Shown: positions 27,201 to 34,977 of the stretch, piece by piece
Layout of the letters: every line of letters starts with the position of its first letter
How positions within the stretch are numbered: position 1 is the stretch's first letter
Assembly: GCA_014607495.2 (NCBI GenBank)
Contig: CP053167.1
Span: forward strand, 558,001-622,000
Direction of reading: 5' to 3'
DNA: 64,000 nt
From: Carposina sasakii
Taxonomy: Eukaryota; Arthropoda; Insecta; Lepidoptera; Carposinidae
Program-made: the position numbers and the translations under genes
Notes under the pieces: model-generated
Seen by the model: the letters and a program-made list of their open reading frames with translations, nothing else
Database searches by the model: none
Told to the model about the DNA's origin: nothing

Positions 27201-27955
27201 ATAATTCAACAAAACACGTGCGACAATCTTCTATGTAATTAACAGAATCCGCCATTTTGAAACGCCATTTCTACAAGACCTCTGATTGGTTGACAGCGAA
27301 AGATTGCCGATTATGGTTTTAAAGACCAGTCGATGTCCGTCTTTGATCCCAAAATCAGTTTTCTAACGCGATTTTGAAAGATTTATGGCCGTATATGATT
27401 TTCAAGCGACTAAAGAATTGGTAAACATTTGAATTTTCAGTGTTGCCATATATTTATCTCATTTTCACCCAGCAACCTACATTGCCGACTTTGATTTTAT
27501 ACGACTCATATAAAGTATTATCCGAGATATAACTTATCGATAACTTTTATAAGTTTCCCTCACTGACTTTACCGAAAAAGGGGACAGTGTAAAAATCGCA
27601 TCGACCTATAGAGCATATATGCATCTCTTTTTACGTCAACGAAACTCTCATAAGACAGAAGAGTAGAAATATATCGTGATTTTAGGCGTTCTCTATGTTT
27701 ACTCTTTACTCTAAGCGCTATACAAACAAGCGCCTTCTCGCTCGCTCTACCTCGCTGCCTTGCGTTCACGCAGGCATTTTTACCTAAACTGTGTAGTTCA
27801 ACAAATAAAAATATAAACTCACCACTAGAGCCAACTTCTGCACCGATTTTTTCCCATAAGACGTTTTTATATTTTGTGTCCATGTATTTACGATGCCTTA
27901 AATCGTACAAACATTCATAATTTCTCACAGCCTCTATCAACTTTTCTACGTCCAT
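16305..27955 (-). CDS. Harbinger H2 MADF-type partner protein
   Basis: Exon 1 is 27955-27823 (MDVEKLIEAVRNYECLYDLR, donor GTGAGT). Exon 2 is 17329-16305 (acceptor TTTCAG, GASCKTRWANIRDTYRK). Together they make 386 codons with an exact phase-1 join and no internal stop. Residues ~1-90 are the MADF (Myb/SANT-like) DNA-binding region. The tail has two imperfect repeats around IEHPRTEDQES. The 10.5-kb intron holds transposase exon 2 and all nested insertions, yet the splice sites remain canonical. Whether so long an intron is still spliced is unknown. Confidence 0.8.
18333..18834. repeat. Short tandem repeat split by a MITE
   Basis: A ~55-bp block (CTGTAAATAGAGTGC, TTATTTTGTTCCACCCTGTA) occurs at 18338-18394 and 18780-18834. 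A GTACGTACTTTTTATAT word at 18764 and 18831 suggests an original ~67-bp tandem unit. The MITE at 18391-18767 lies between the copies. Confidence 0.75.
18391..18767. mobile_element. MITE with perfect 27-bp inverted ends
   Basis: 18391-18417 is the exact reverse complement of 18741-18767 (GTACTATCAACCAAGGCGCC then GCTGACA). The outer GTAC is palindromic, so it may be a 4-bp target duplication rather than part of the TIR. No coding capacity. The superfamily is not assigned. Confidence 0.88.
18835..19104. other. No gene seen
   Basis: AT-rich spacer inside the H2 insertion zone. Nothing recognisable. Confidence 0.4.
19105..20927 (-). pseudogene. Transposon-derived gene, unassigned family, decayed
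   Basis: A 427-codon frame (20927-19644) starts MPRVCANSPDLFCYVCGQFT, with a Cys-rich N-terminus (CYVC, CCLKC, CYFC) and the stretch LKVVALILGLQTGYTKYCCF followed by LPPLHIKLGLIKNFVKAL. I remember this layout from many-copy proteins in arthropod and cnidarian genomes, but I cannot name the superfamily. One base seems lost in the A-run at 19686-19688. The family resemblance then continues in another frame (NFLGNHKSPDFHEKINRML, LGCNMSLKIHFLHSHL) to a stop near 19437, and beyond it in pieces to MLGDYCWSLQRDTDTTDYKR near 19110. It is several frameshifts from intact. It could be a transposase or an accessory protein. Confidence 0.65.
21216..22013. mobile_element. 0.8-kb composite repeat, copy 1
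   Basis: Nearly identical (a handful of substitutions over ~798 bp) to 29933-30731. TIR-like ends are TTTTAACGTGAAACGTCT (21260) and the complement of GACGTTTCACGTCAAAA (to 22013). Both copies also share 44 bp outside the left TIR (AAGCGGGTGGGGCTGTGTCG) and the same Helitron-like insert. No coding capacity. Confidence 0.88.
21437..21639 (-). repeat. Helitron-like non-autonomous repeat
   Basis: Reads on - from TCTATACTAATATTATAAAG through GTTTGTTTG repeats to CACGCGGACGAAGTCGTGGG. I recognise this layout as a common lepidopteran rolling-circle repeat. It lies inside the composite repeat, and the same insert is in the second copy (30155-30357). Confidence 0.7.
22014..24202. other. Insertion-zone spacer with repeat scraps
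   Basis: No gene. 23583-23795 resembles a Helitron-like repeat (TTAAAACTACGCATCGGATT, ending GGCCGGTCGCTAGT). 23838-23892 matches the 3' body of the SINE at 43583 (CCTGTACCACTGAATTTATT, TTCATGTA). The stretches 22014-23580 and 23900-24200 show nothing I can name. Confidence 0.5.
24410..24487 (+). promoter_or_regulatory. Subterminal motif cluster, left
   Basis: Three motifs, TTGCCGACTTTGGTTTT, TTGCCGTATTTGAACCC and TGGCCGTCTTTGATCCT, at 24410, 24440 and 24471. They resemble the TIR core TTGCCGACTTTGATTTT. Likely transposase-binding sites by analogy with other TIR elements. Confidence 0.6.
24591..27164 (-). CDS. Putative RNase H-fold transposase (DUF7869-like)
   Basis: Exon 1 is 27164-27071 (MEVNPTPDKNNRARKRSRNP, donor GTAAGT). 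Exon 2 is 26299-24591 (acceptor ATGCAG). The join KNR|AKYLPQR is in phase, giving 600 aa with no breaks. The basic N-terminus is followed by SHYCRKSKTAERKYLP (~178), a DVCSTC pair (~239-244), then three acidic blocks: SFDCQ (D~294), VADGCGGQNKNC (D~377) and VTGHSFMPADRQFGVIEKK (D~420/E~427). These look like a DDD/E catalytic set; that is my inference. I associate this architecture, from memory, with InterPro DUF7869 proteins of arthropods. A later first start near 26236 (MSDLL) would lose the basic region, so the spliced start is preferred. Confidence 0.82.
27304..27402 (+). promoter_or_regulatory. Subterminal motif cluster, right
   Basis: TTGCCGATTATGGTTTT (27304), TGTCCGTCTTTGATCCC (27334) and TGGCCGTATATGATTTT (27386), the same motif as on the left. 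It lies upstream of the transposase start and could also act in its promoter. Confidence 0.6.
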
Positions 27956-28178
27956 TTTTGTGACACTGACAACACACGTGTAGCAATGACGGTAGCACGA
28001 CGCTGACTGAAATGAGACGTGACGGTCCCGGGTGTGTGGGGATAAAAGTATGACACTTGTATGTAAACATTATTTGACGTGCCTGACCGGTGACGTGACT
28101 GATGGGTTACGTGCCGGTGACTGACGTGTGGGAACAAAGTCATACTAGCAGTATAGACACATTTTTTATTAAAACCCT

Positions 28179-28224
28179 GTCCGGTGACGTGACTTGACGG
28201 TGACTGATGTGTGTGAGTGCACCT
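28179..28224 (-). repeat. H2 right TIR
   Basis: Inverted partner of 15725-15770, followed by TTA at 28225-28227. Confidence 0.93.
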
Positions 28225-28269
28225 TTAGGATACATGTTTACACATACAGCCAAGTAGTATGATATTTTG

Positions 28270-29715
28270 TTACTAACATTTAAATTTTAACACAATTAGC
28301 ATAGGCTCTTTACATTTTCTTAAGCTATACTTTTCACAGATTACACAACTAGCTACGAGTATACCATTATAAAAATCATTTTCAAGGTTAGGCCAATAAA
28401 ACAATGATTTTGCCCTAGAGATTGTTTGCTTATGCCGAAATGACTTGAATGAACTTTCTTTAACACTCTTTCTCTTACTCGTAATGATACGGGTACAATA
28501 ATTTTGTAATTAAGGAAAACAATTCCATTTTCATAACTTATTGCATCTTTGTGTTTTAAATAGAATTTTACAGTATCAGTTTCTGCACTTAGGCCAACCA
28601 TTTTTATAATAAAATTTAAGCTGTTGAAGGACAGGGTCCTTTTTAGTTTCTGACACAATAAGACTTCATCACTGACATTAACACGTATTGTTTTATTGTT
28701 TTAATTAAAGTACTATCCAAATCAATATTACTGGCTCTATTAGAAGCTCGACTCAAAGCATCAGCCACATGCATTTTAGAGCCTGATGTATACTGAATAT
28801 CTTAATCATAAATACTTAATTTTAATTTAATTTGATTTAAACGCTGTGAATTAATAGTATTTACTTCTTTATTCATAATAGCTACTAATGGTTGATGATC
28901 TGTTTGTACAATTACATGTCTACCATAGATATAGTAATGAAATTTTTCACAAGCAAATGGTATGGCCAGAAACTCCTTATATATTTGCCCATATTCAGAT
29001 TCATATTTAGATAAACTTTTTGATGCAAATGAGATTGGATGACCATTCTTCTTAAGTACACAACTGTCAGTCTGGATTACAATTTGCTTTTTAGGATCAA
29101 AGTTTAATAGTACTGGAGGGCTAATTAAAAGCTTTTTTTGTCATTTACACATTTTGTATAACTATCACTCCATACAAACTCAAAATTTTTCTTCAATAAT
29201 TGTCTTAATGGATTAGTTATTTTTGAAATATTTGCCATATTTTCTCTAAAATAATTAACAAATCCTAAAAATCTTTGGAGACTTTGCTTATCATTTGGTA
29301 TGTCATATTCCAGAACAGCTTTAATTTTTTCCTTGTCAGGTTCTAGGTGACCTTTTACAATTTCATGGCCAAAACATCTGACCGCCTCAGGTAAGAACTG
29401 AAACTTTTTAAGATTAAATTTTATATTTAACTCACGTGCTCTTCTAAGAACTTTATCCAAGATCTCATCATGTTTCTCCCTAAATTCAGCATGAACTAAA
29501 AAATCATCAATGTAAATAAACAATCCCTCAATATCACTAAAGCAAGATTTACAATTTTCTTAAAAAGTTTCAGCCGATATCTCCAGTCCAAATAGTAAGA
29601 CATGAAAACAAAAAGATCCATATATAGTAGAAAATGTACAGTACTCTATCTTCAGTAAATGCAATTTGCCAAAATGATTTCATTAGATCTTAAGGGAGCT
29701 TTCCAGTGTGACAGC
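28270..29715 (-). pseudogene. Ty3/gypsy pol fragment
   Basis: Read on -: RT (DLMKSFWQIAFTED, FCFHVLLFGLEISAETF then a stop, FIYIDDFLVHAEF at 29523) carries the YIDD-type active site. RNase H follows (IQTDSCVLKKNGHPISFASK, ADALSRASN) near 29100-28700. The integrase zinc region comes last (LKKVHSSHFGISKQSLG, CVICEKYS) to about 28270. Gag, protease and the integrase core are missing. At least one frameshift (~29650) and two internal stops show it is dead. No LTR is visible nearby. Confidence 0.85.
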
Positions 29716-29932
29716 CCGAAAAATCGCTGTTTTTCGCGATTTTTTTTTTAAAGAAAAAATAATCTAATCGGTCTGGTTTTTTTTGTATATTAATTGGGTA
29801 TTGAAGAAATACAAAACAATTTTTGAAAGATCGATTTATTTATTAATTAATATCTATAAAAATGATGAAACAATTGTTGCAGAAAATGCACTTGGATGTG
29901 GTGTCCACGTTGGGGGTCACAATTTTGATCTG

Positions 29933-30731
29933 AAACAAAAAAGCGGGTGGGGCTGTGTCGGGGCACACGGCCGTTGGTTTTAACGTGAAACGTCTATGTT
30001 AGCGAATCGCTTTTAAAGTAAAAGATTGAAATGAAAACAAGATGGACGCTGTTTTAAGTATTTTAATAAAAAAAGAACAGGTACGTAATAGAAACATAAA
30101 ATACATAGCAAATGTTTATATATTTATTGTCACTTTCTGGTTATTTTAAATAGCAGCCGCCCACGACTTCGTCCGCGTGAGGAGGCGTTGTACCCGTGCG
30201 AAGCCGGGCAGGTTGTTGTATAGACTGTAGCCTTCCTTGGTAAATGGGCTATCTAACACTGAAAGAATTTTTCAAATCAGACCAGTAGTTCCTGAGATTA
30301 GCGCGTTCAAACAAACAAACAAACAAACTTTTCAGCTTTATAATATTAGTATAGATATAAATACTGTCCAAATTACACTTATTTTTGTATAAATCAATCG
30401 GTTCAAATAAACTTGACAAACACACGAAAGAATCACCACGCTATAAAGTCGGAGTCACGAGTTACACTGAATAGAAACAAGCGCGAGCGCCGGTTTCGCA
30501 CAGTTATCGCAGTATCCCTCCCCCGCCCCCCCGCTTGACCCCGACACGAACTCAATGTCATAACAGCGAGCTGACTATATAAGTGAAATATTTACACCAC
30601 ATTTTTGTTTCTAAGACCAATAGTTTTTTAATTATTAAGGTACGATGATATAGACCTTTTCGTTACGGTCCAGTTTTTAAACCTGGTACCCGTATGTGTC
30701 GGCGCGATTTTAAAGACGTTTCACGTCAAAA
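29933..30731. mobile_element. 0.8-kb composite repeat, copy 2
   Basis: Second copy of 21216-22013 with only scattered differences (for example GAGGAGG for GAGGGGG and GCGCGAGC for GCGTGAGC). It has the same internal Helitron-like insert and the same 44 bp left of the TIR-like end. The flanks differ completely between copies. Confidence 0.88.
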
Positions 30732-30766
30732 ACACAAAAAGATTATTGATCGGTATATAATTGACT

Positions 30767-30900
30767 TTCGTGCTATGGAGGCTTTTTTTTGCAAAAATGG
30801 CGCCGGTTTGAACAAAAAGTATCGATTTTAGCATTTTTTTGGCAGTAGTTTTCACAAAAAAATAGGAAGATATAAAAAAAAAGCTTCCATAGCACGATAA
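30767..30900. repeat. Inverted repeat around 80-bp loop
   Basis: TCGTGCTATGGAGGCTTTTTTT near 30768 pairs with AAAAAAAGCTTCCATAGCACGA near 30880. It lies next to the composite repeat and is probably a small foldback element or part of one. Confidence 0.6.
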
Positions 30901-31053
30901 ACAATGACGTTAAGAACATTGTGTAAAAAATTCAACTCGATAGCTTCAAAACTCTGCCCTCCAAGTTGGACACCGTTTCGAAAAATGCTGTTTCGAGAAA
31001 AACGCGTTCAAAGTTTCAAGTGAGGAAATTTTAGGTAAATCGTTTACTTACGG

Positions 31054-31572
31054 TCAATCAGCGATGCCAGGTCCATACAATATCCCTTCTGCTTCTTCGA
31101 AAAGATCGTGCTCAATGGATCGTTCAGTCCGACGAGCTGTCCTCGCCTCTTTGCTATCCAGGGACGCCCGGCGGTTTGCTTGGGTGATGCGCGCATTCTT
31201 GTACTTAGCGGCGAAATCTGCGGCGCTCGGCCCTATCGTGCATCCCATCGTCTCCAAAATTTTTAAAATTGGGTTGTAACCTTCATTGAAGGTGCACACA
31301 GCACACTGCGTAGCGATTTCTAATATCTGCTTGCTGCAGAATACGTACTTTGCACACACAGTGATTGAAGCTCTCGTTATTGTTTTGAGTGTTCGCGCCC
31401 GTACATCGTTCTAAGAGATCCTCCGTTGTTAGATCATCGTAAATCGGCTTTAAAACTTGTTGTACGTCTTCGTCGAGGGCTGGTGGATGGGTGTACTCCT
31501 CTCCTGTGGCCTCGGCCTTGCGCCATTCGCACCACGAATCTTCTCCCGGAGGGCAATACTCATGCTGAGGAT
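31054..31572 (-). pseudogene. Mutator-like (MULE) transposase fragment
   Basis: Two overlapping frames on - give EYCPPGEDSWCEWRKAEATG, a KPIYDDLTTEDLLERC block, NTQNNNESFN, then (shifted near 31345) ATQCAVCTFNEGYNPILKIL and GCTIGPSAADFAAKYK. This order matches the C-terminal half of insect Mutator-like transposases as I know them. The N-terminal half and ends are absent, and one frameshift is needed. Confidence 0.7.
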
Positions 31573-31788
31573 TTTCCGGAGGAATAGGAATTTGGGAAAA
31601 TGGCACAGAACGATTTATTAACAGAGCACAACCTGCGTGGCCAATAGGTCTATCATCGCGGAGACAGAAGTATCCTGGTACTAATCTAAACTGGGAATCT
31701 GATTTAAGCCAGGTCTCCGAAATGGCAAAAACTGCAGGTTTATATTGATTAATTAAATAAATTATTTCAGTCTCTTTGTTAATAATAC
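31573..31788 (-). pseudogene. LINE endonuclease fragment
   Basis: One open frame reads YKPAVFAISETWLKSDSQFR, then LVPGYFCLRDDRPIGHAGCA, the SETWL and RxDR blocks of the APE-type endonuclease of non-LTR retrotransposons. It runs in frame into the MULE fragment at about 31573, making a chimeric frame by chance of insertion. No RT follows. Confidence 0.8.
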
Positions 31789-31824
31789 TTTATAAAATAT
31801 TAATAAGAAAAAGAAAAAATTCTT

Positions 31825-31896
31825 CACCCGAGTGAGATTTGAACTCATGAACTCTTGCATTCTGTATATCGCTCTCACCAACTGAGCTATCGGGTC
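31825..31896 (-). tRNA. tRNA-like sequence (SINE head or pseudogene)
   Basis: Read on -: GACCCGATAGCTCAGTTGGT then GAGAGC, and GAGTTCAAATCTC near the 3' end. These give a D-arm (GCTC/GAGC), a T-arm and pol III A and B boxes. The acceptor stem pairs in 6 of 7 positions. The anticodon arm does not fold properly, so this is a tRNA-derived element rather than a working tRNA. Confidence 0.5.
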
Positions 31897-31941
31897 TAAT
31901 AATAATACTTTTACAGTTCCATTGGAGGAGATTAAATGTTA

Positions 31942-32178
31942 TACAGGGTGTTAAGCGAAAAGTTATGTAGATAGCCCACTATAGAGAACCTATTTGCAAA
32001 ATTTGAGACTCAAAATCACATGTTTATTTTTCAAGATTGTATGAACATTCCTGAGTTGTTTCGGAATTCTCCATACTACATAGAAAAATAAATATGTGAT
32101 TTCGAGTCTGAAATTTTGTAGGTAGGTTTCTTTAAGTGGGCTGTTTACATAGCTTTTCGCTTTTGTTACACCCTGTAT
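31942..32178. mobile_element. MITE with TACAGGGTGT ends
   Basis: TACAGGGTGTTAAGCGAAAA at the left is inverted as TTTTGTTACACCCTGTA at the right, with TA outside. It is similar throughout to 63109-63371 (CACATGTTT, TTTCGAGTC blocks). No coding capacity. Confidence 0.75.
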
Positions 32179-32430
32179 AAGGAAAGAATAGATTCCGGAG
32201 GATATATTCTTCTATGCTGCTCTGGGAGTGAAAAAAAACGTATAAATACTACAGCTGCTTCTCTTCCCGGGCATACTGTAAAAGTCAGTAGAGGGACAAA
32301 AGGGTCTTGGTGTTTTGTAGGCGATGGGCTGACCACCTGTCGCTACTAACCGAACTTGTACATCTCAACTATACCCTCAAAATTGATCAGAAGTGGCACC
32401 ATGTGGTTCTATCGGCCCTTGGTGCTCTGC

Positions 32431-32940
32431 CTAACCCGTAAGAGATAAAGGCGTGATTATACGTATGCATGTATATCCAACAGGGCCATCCCGTACAAAG
32501 TGAGGATAATAATTCACTCTCGGTAATACAAACATCACCGGAATTACGTTGCCAATAGCGTTTACTGCAACTGTGATAGTTACTAACGTACCACGTTCTC
32601 CGGAAGTTAGTGCACCCACCTGTCGCATTCCCCGTCTTGTTACAATTCTATCGGGCTTGTGTACTATTGTGACTCCTGTCTCATCCATGTTGTATATATC
32701 CTGGGGTTCTAATTTTTCGCGGTCTAATACTCGTACAGTGGCGAGGTTGTTAAAAAATGGATCAACATTATTTTTGTTAAAGCTCGTAGCTCGTGATAAA
32801 CTGGTGGCTTGCACGCACCAGATAGCTAGCTCCGGGTGCCTTTTCATAAAACCAGTCTCCGCTTGCTGTTTTATTCTCGTCCCATGATATTGATCGTGCG
32901 TCTTCAGCCTCTTAATGGTGCTGCTCTCTTTCTTTTTCCA
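32431..32940 (-). pseudogene. pogo/Tigger-type DDE_1 transposase fragment
   Basis: The - strand reads FMKRHPELAIWCVQATSLSR then NMDETGVTIVHKPDRIV, GMRQVGALTSGERGTLVTI and VNAIGNVIPVMFVLPR, the end of the CENPB-type DNA-binding part and the start of the DDE_1 domain, including the first catalytic D (NMDET). The later catalytic residues are missing. Truncated at both ends. Confidence 0.8.
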
Positions 32941-33118
32941 AATTTAATTTAATTCCTTGAGAAGTAGTGTCTCTCATTTTTACTGCCAGTAGGTCACACT
33001 TGTTACATGTATCTTTTTGGGGCTTCTTCCTTTGTAGATTAAATTTGGTATAAAATATTTTTTTATACCAAATTATAGATAAGCGCCATTTATGTATATG
33101 GCGCTTATCCCAAATAGC

Positions 33119-33436
33119 CTTTCACCCCTCGAATGTTCCCAAAGAAACTCTTTCTCTTAAGTCATGATAGCCTATTTCCGATAAATAAAAGTTATGCATT
33201 TTTGATAATGTCATATTTGGTGGTAAATACATCTTGTCTGTCTGCGCTCTACAATAATGGGATTTATACTTAGGAAACTTACCAACGTGTTCGATAATGG
33301 TTGCTTCTACATCTTCAGGTAGCCTATGGTTGTTATCCGATTGTTTACACCTTTTGTCTTTAATATCAGTACCTGAACATTTTTTTAAGTATCGGTCAAT
33401 CCTTGCGGATAATATTTTTAAAGTATTGATAAACAT
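33119..33436 (-). pseudogene. Second DUF7869-like transposase, 3' fragment
   Basis: The frame reads EHVGKFPKYKSHYCRAQTDK, MYLPPNMTLSKMHNFYLSE. It aligns with SHYCRKSKTAERKYLPSELN ISKLYRMYVESE of the intact protein at 24591-27164. The catalytic blocks downstream are absent. Confidence 0.65.
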
Positions 33437-33479
33437 TTTGGCACAGACTACTTGATTTTTTAAGGAATAAATGCGCGTG

Positions 33480-33912
33480 GTTTTTCTTTTATTTGAGCCC
33501 TTATTTCTAAATTAAAGAGGTGCTTGATACTAGAATATATTATATTAATGAATGACAGACAATGACACCATCAATACCATAGATACACATCACCTCCACC
33601 CTTTGTTAATAAAATAACAAGACTAAGCTAACTTAATCTAATATAACAACAAAACACTTTAACTAAACTATACATCCTAATCATAGCCAAACCTAATTGG
33701 CGGCCTACGATTCCTAGCGGGTCGTGTGTTACCATTTGGATCTGGCTCTGAGCTTAGCAACACATTGGATGGATTGGGTGGCATTGTACTCGGTGTAGCT
33801 GGAGTCGACGACCCCGGTACGTCCCCACACTCAACCCTCAAGGACGGATCCTTGTGGTTATATTATATTAATTAATGACAGACAATAACACCATCAATAC
33901 CATAGATACACA
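33480..33912 (-). mobile_element. Collapsed gypsy-type LTR retrotransposon
   Basis: On -: 33912-33857 is an LTR-like start (TGATGTGTATCTATGGTATT), then a pol C-terminus (RVECGDVPGSSTPATPSTMP, RPARNRRPPIRFGYD, stop near 33680), a purine tract AAAGGGTGGAGG, and the same LTR start again from 33588. The internal region and most of the 5' LTR are gone, probably by recombination. It splits the DUF7869-like relic (33436 and 33988). Confidence 0.6.
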
Positions 33913-33987
33913 TCAGTTTCTTTTCCTATTGCTATAACTTTAACGTTAGCAAATATATACATGCAAATATACACAAGCCTTCAAAAC

Positions 33988-34143
33988 TTAGCTCCCAAAA
34001 TTTTGAAAATTCTTGACGGTCTGCTCTTGATATTTTTTATGACAACTATCTTTACATCTTATATCGATAAATTCTCGATAATTAACTACTTTCCCTTTTG
34101 AATTTATGTACGGTTTGATAGTTTCACATAGCTTTTTACTAGA
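33988..34143 (-). pseudogene. Second DUF7869-like transposase, middle fragment
   Basis: KKLCETIKPYINSKGKVVNY REFIDIRCKDSCHKKYQ resembles the N-terminal KGK.V...F.DI.C...C block I recall from this family. It is cut on one side by the hAT at 34139 and on the other by the gypsy relic. The assignment rests on the short motif and the collinear order with 33119-33436. Confidence 0.4.
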
Positions 34144-34318
34144 GATGCGCCGAATATTCGAACCGTATTCGGTATTCGGCAACTTTATCACTATTTGTAT
34201 TCGGCCGAATTATTCGGTTTTGGCGCCGAATATATTCGGTTCGAGTATTTTCATATTTTTGCCTACACGTACGGTATAGCGCTAAAGACAAAACTTCTTA
34301 TGTGACATTTATGTTCTA

Positions 34319-34500
34319 CTAACGGCCGCCCACAACTTCGTCCGCGTGAAAGGTGAAACATCCGTGCGAAGCTAGCCCTAGTTATACTTTCTCAGATTCT
34401 ACATATACACAGGTAGTACCAAATTTCATTTCAATCTGTTCAGTAGTTTTGGCGTGAAAGCCAGACAGACATACAGAGTAACTTTCGCATTTAATATATT
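34319..34500 (-). repeat. Helitron-like non-autonomous repeat
   Basis: On - it runs from AAATGCGAAAGTTACTCTGT through CCAAAACTACTGAACAGATT to CACGCGGACGAAGTTGTGGG CGGCCGTTAGT, the same lepidopteran layout as 21437-21639. Inserted in hAT-1. Confidence 0.65.
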
Positions 34501-34977
34501 ATTTATGTATTAAATTTGGAAGATAACATAATATATTAGTAAAGATTGTAAGTCAACAAAATCCCATAAAAAATATTTTGAATTTATCATTCTCAGCCTT
34601 AAGAAGTCCACTGCTGAACAAAGGCCTCCCCCAAGTTTTGAATTAAAGTAATAAAACAAAGAAATAAACTTCAAATCAACATTTATTTTGACACTTCAAA
34701 TCAACATATTATTTACTTCTTAACCTATAGTTAAGTTAGTAATATTGAATAATTAAATACTAACTTAGTATAGTCAACATTTATTTTTAAACTTTAAATC
34801 AACATTAAATTTTTTTATGAATACACTTAAGTGGCAAAGTGACATTATAATAGAGGTATACAGAGACAGAGACATTAAATTTTTTTTTAAATTGTAGTCT
34901 CTCTTTTAAATTCTTTAATTTTTAATATAATAGAGATCAGAAATAAACGATAAGCACAAAGAAACATACATAATATT

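Larger units (their letters stand above)
24203..27511. mobile_element. Autonomous TIR transposon, poorly named family
   Basis: Ends are inverted: ATATGAGTCGTATAAAATCA then AAGTCGGCAA from 24203, and its complement ending at 27511, about 40 bp with few mismatches. Between them lies a single spliced gene on -. Subterminal copies of a 17-bp motif line both ends. The flanks do not show an unambiguous target duplication; a palindromic AT or ATAT is possible. It lies inside H2. The intact gene plus matching ends suggest a recently active element. Confidence 0.87.
15725..28224. mobile_element. PIF/Harbinger element H2, 12.5 kb with nested insertions
   Basis: TIRs begin AGGTRCACTCACACACATCA at both ends and match for about 38 bp, and TTA flanks both sides (15722-15724 and 28225-28227), the family's 3-bp duplication. 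Element-specific DNA is 15725 to about 18330 and about 27540 to 28224, roughly 3.3 kb. The remaining 9.2 kb between the transposase stop and MADF exon 1 is later insertions. Subterminal CAGTCACGT-type words recur at both ends (15750-15880 and 28000-28200). Confidence 0.93.
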
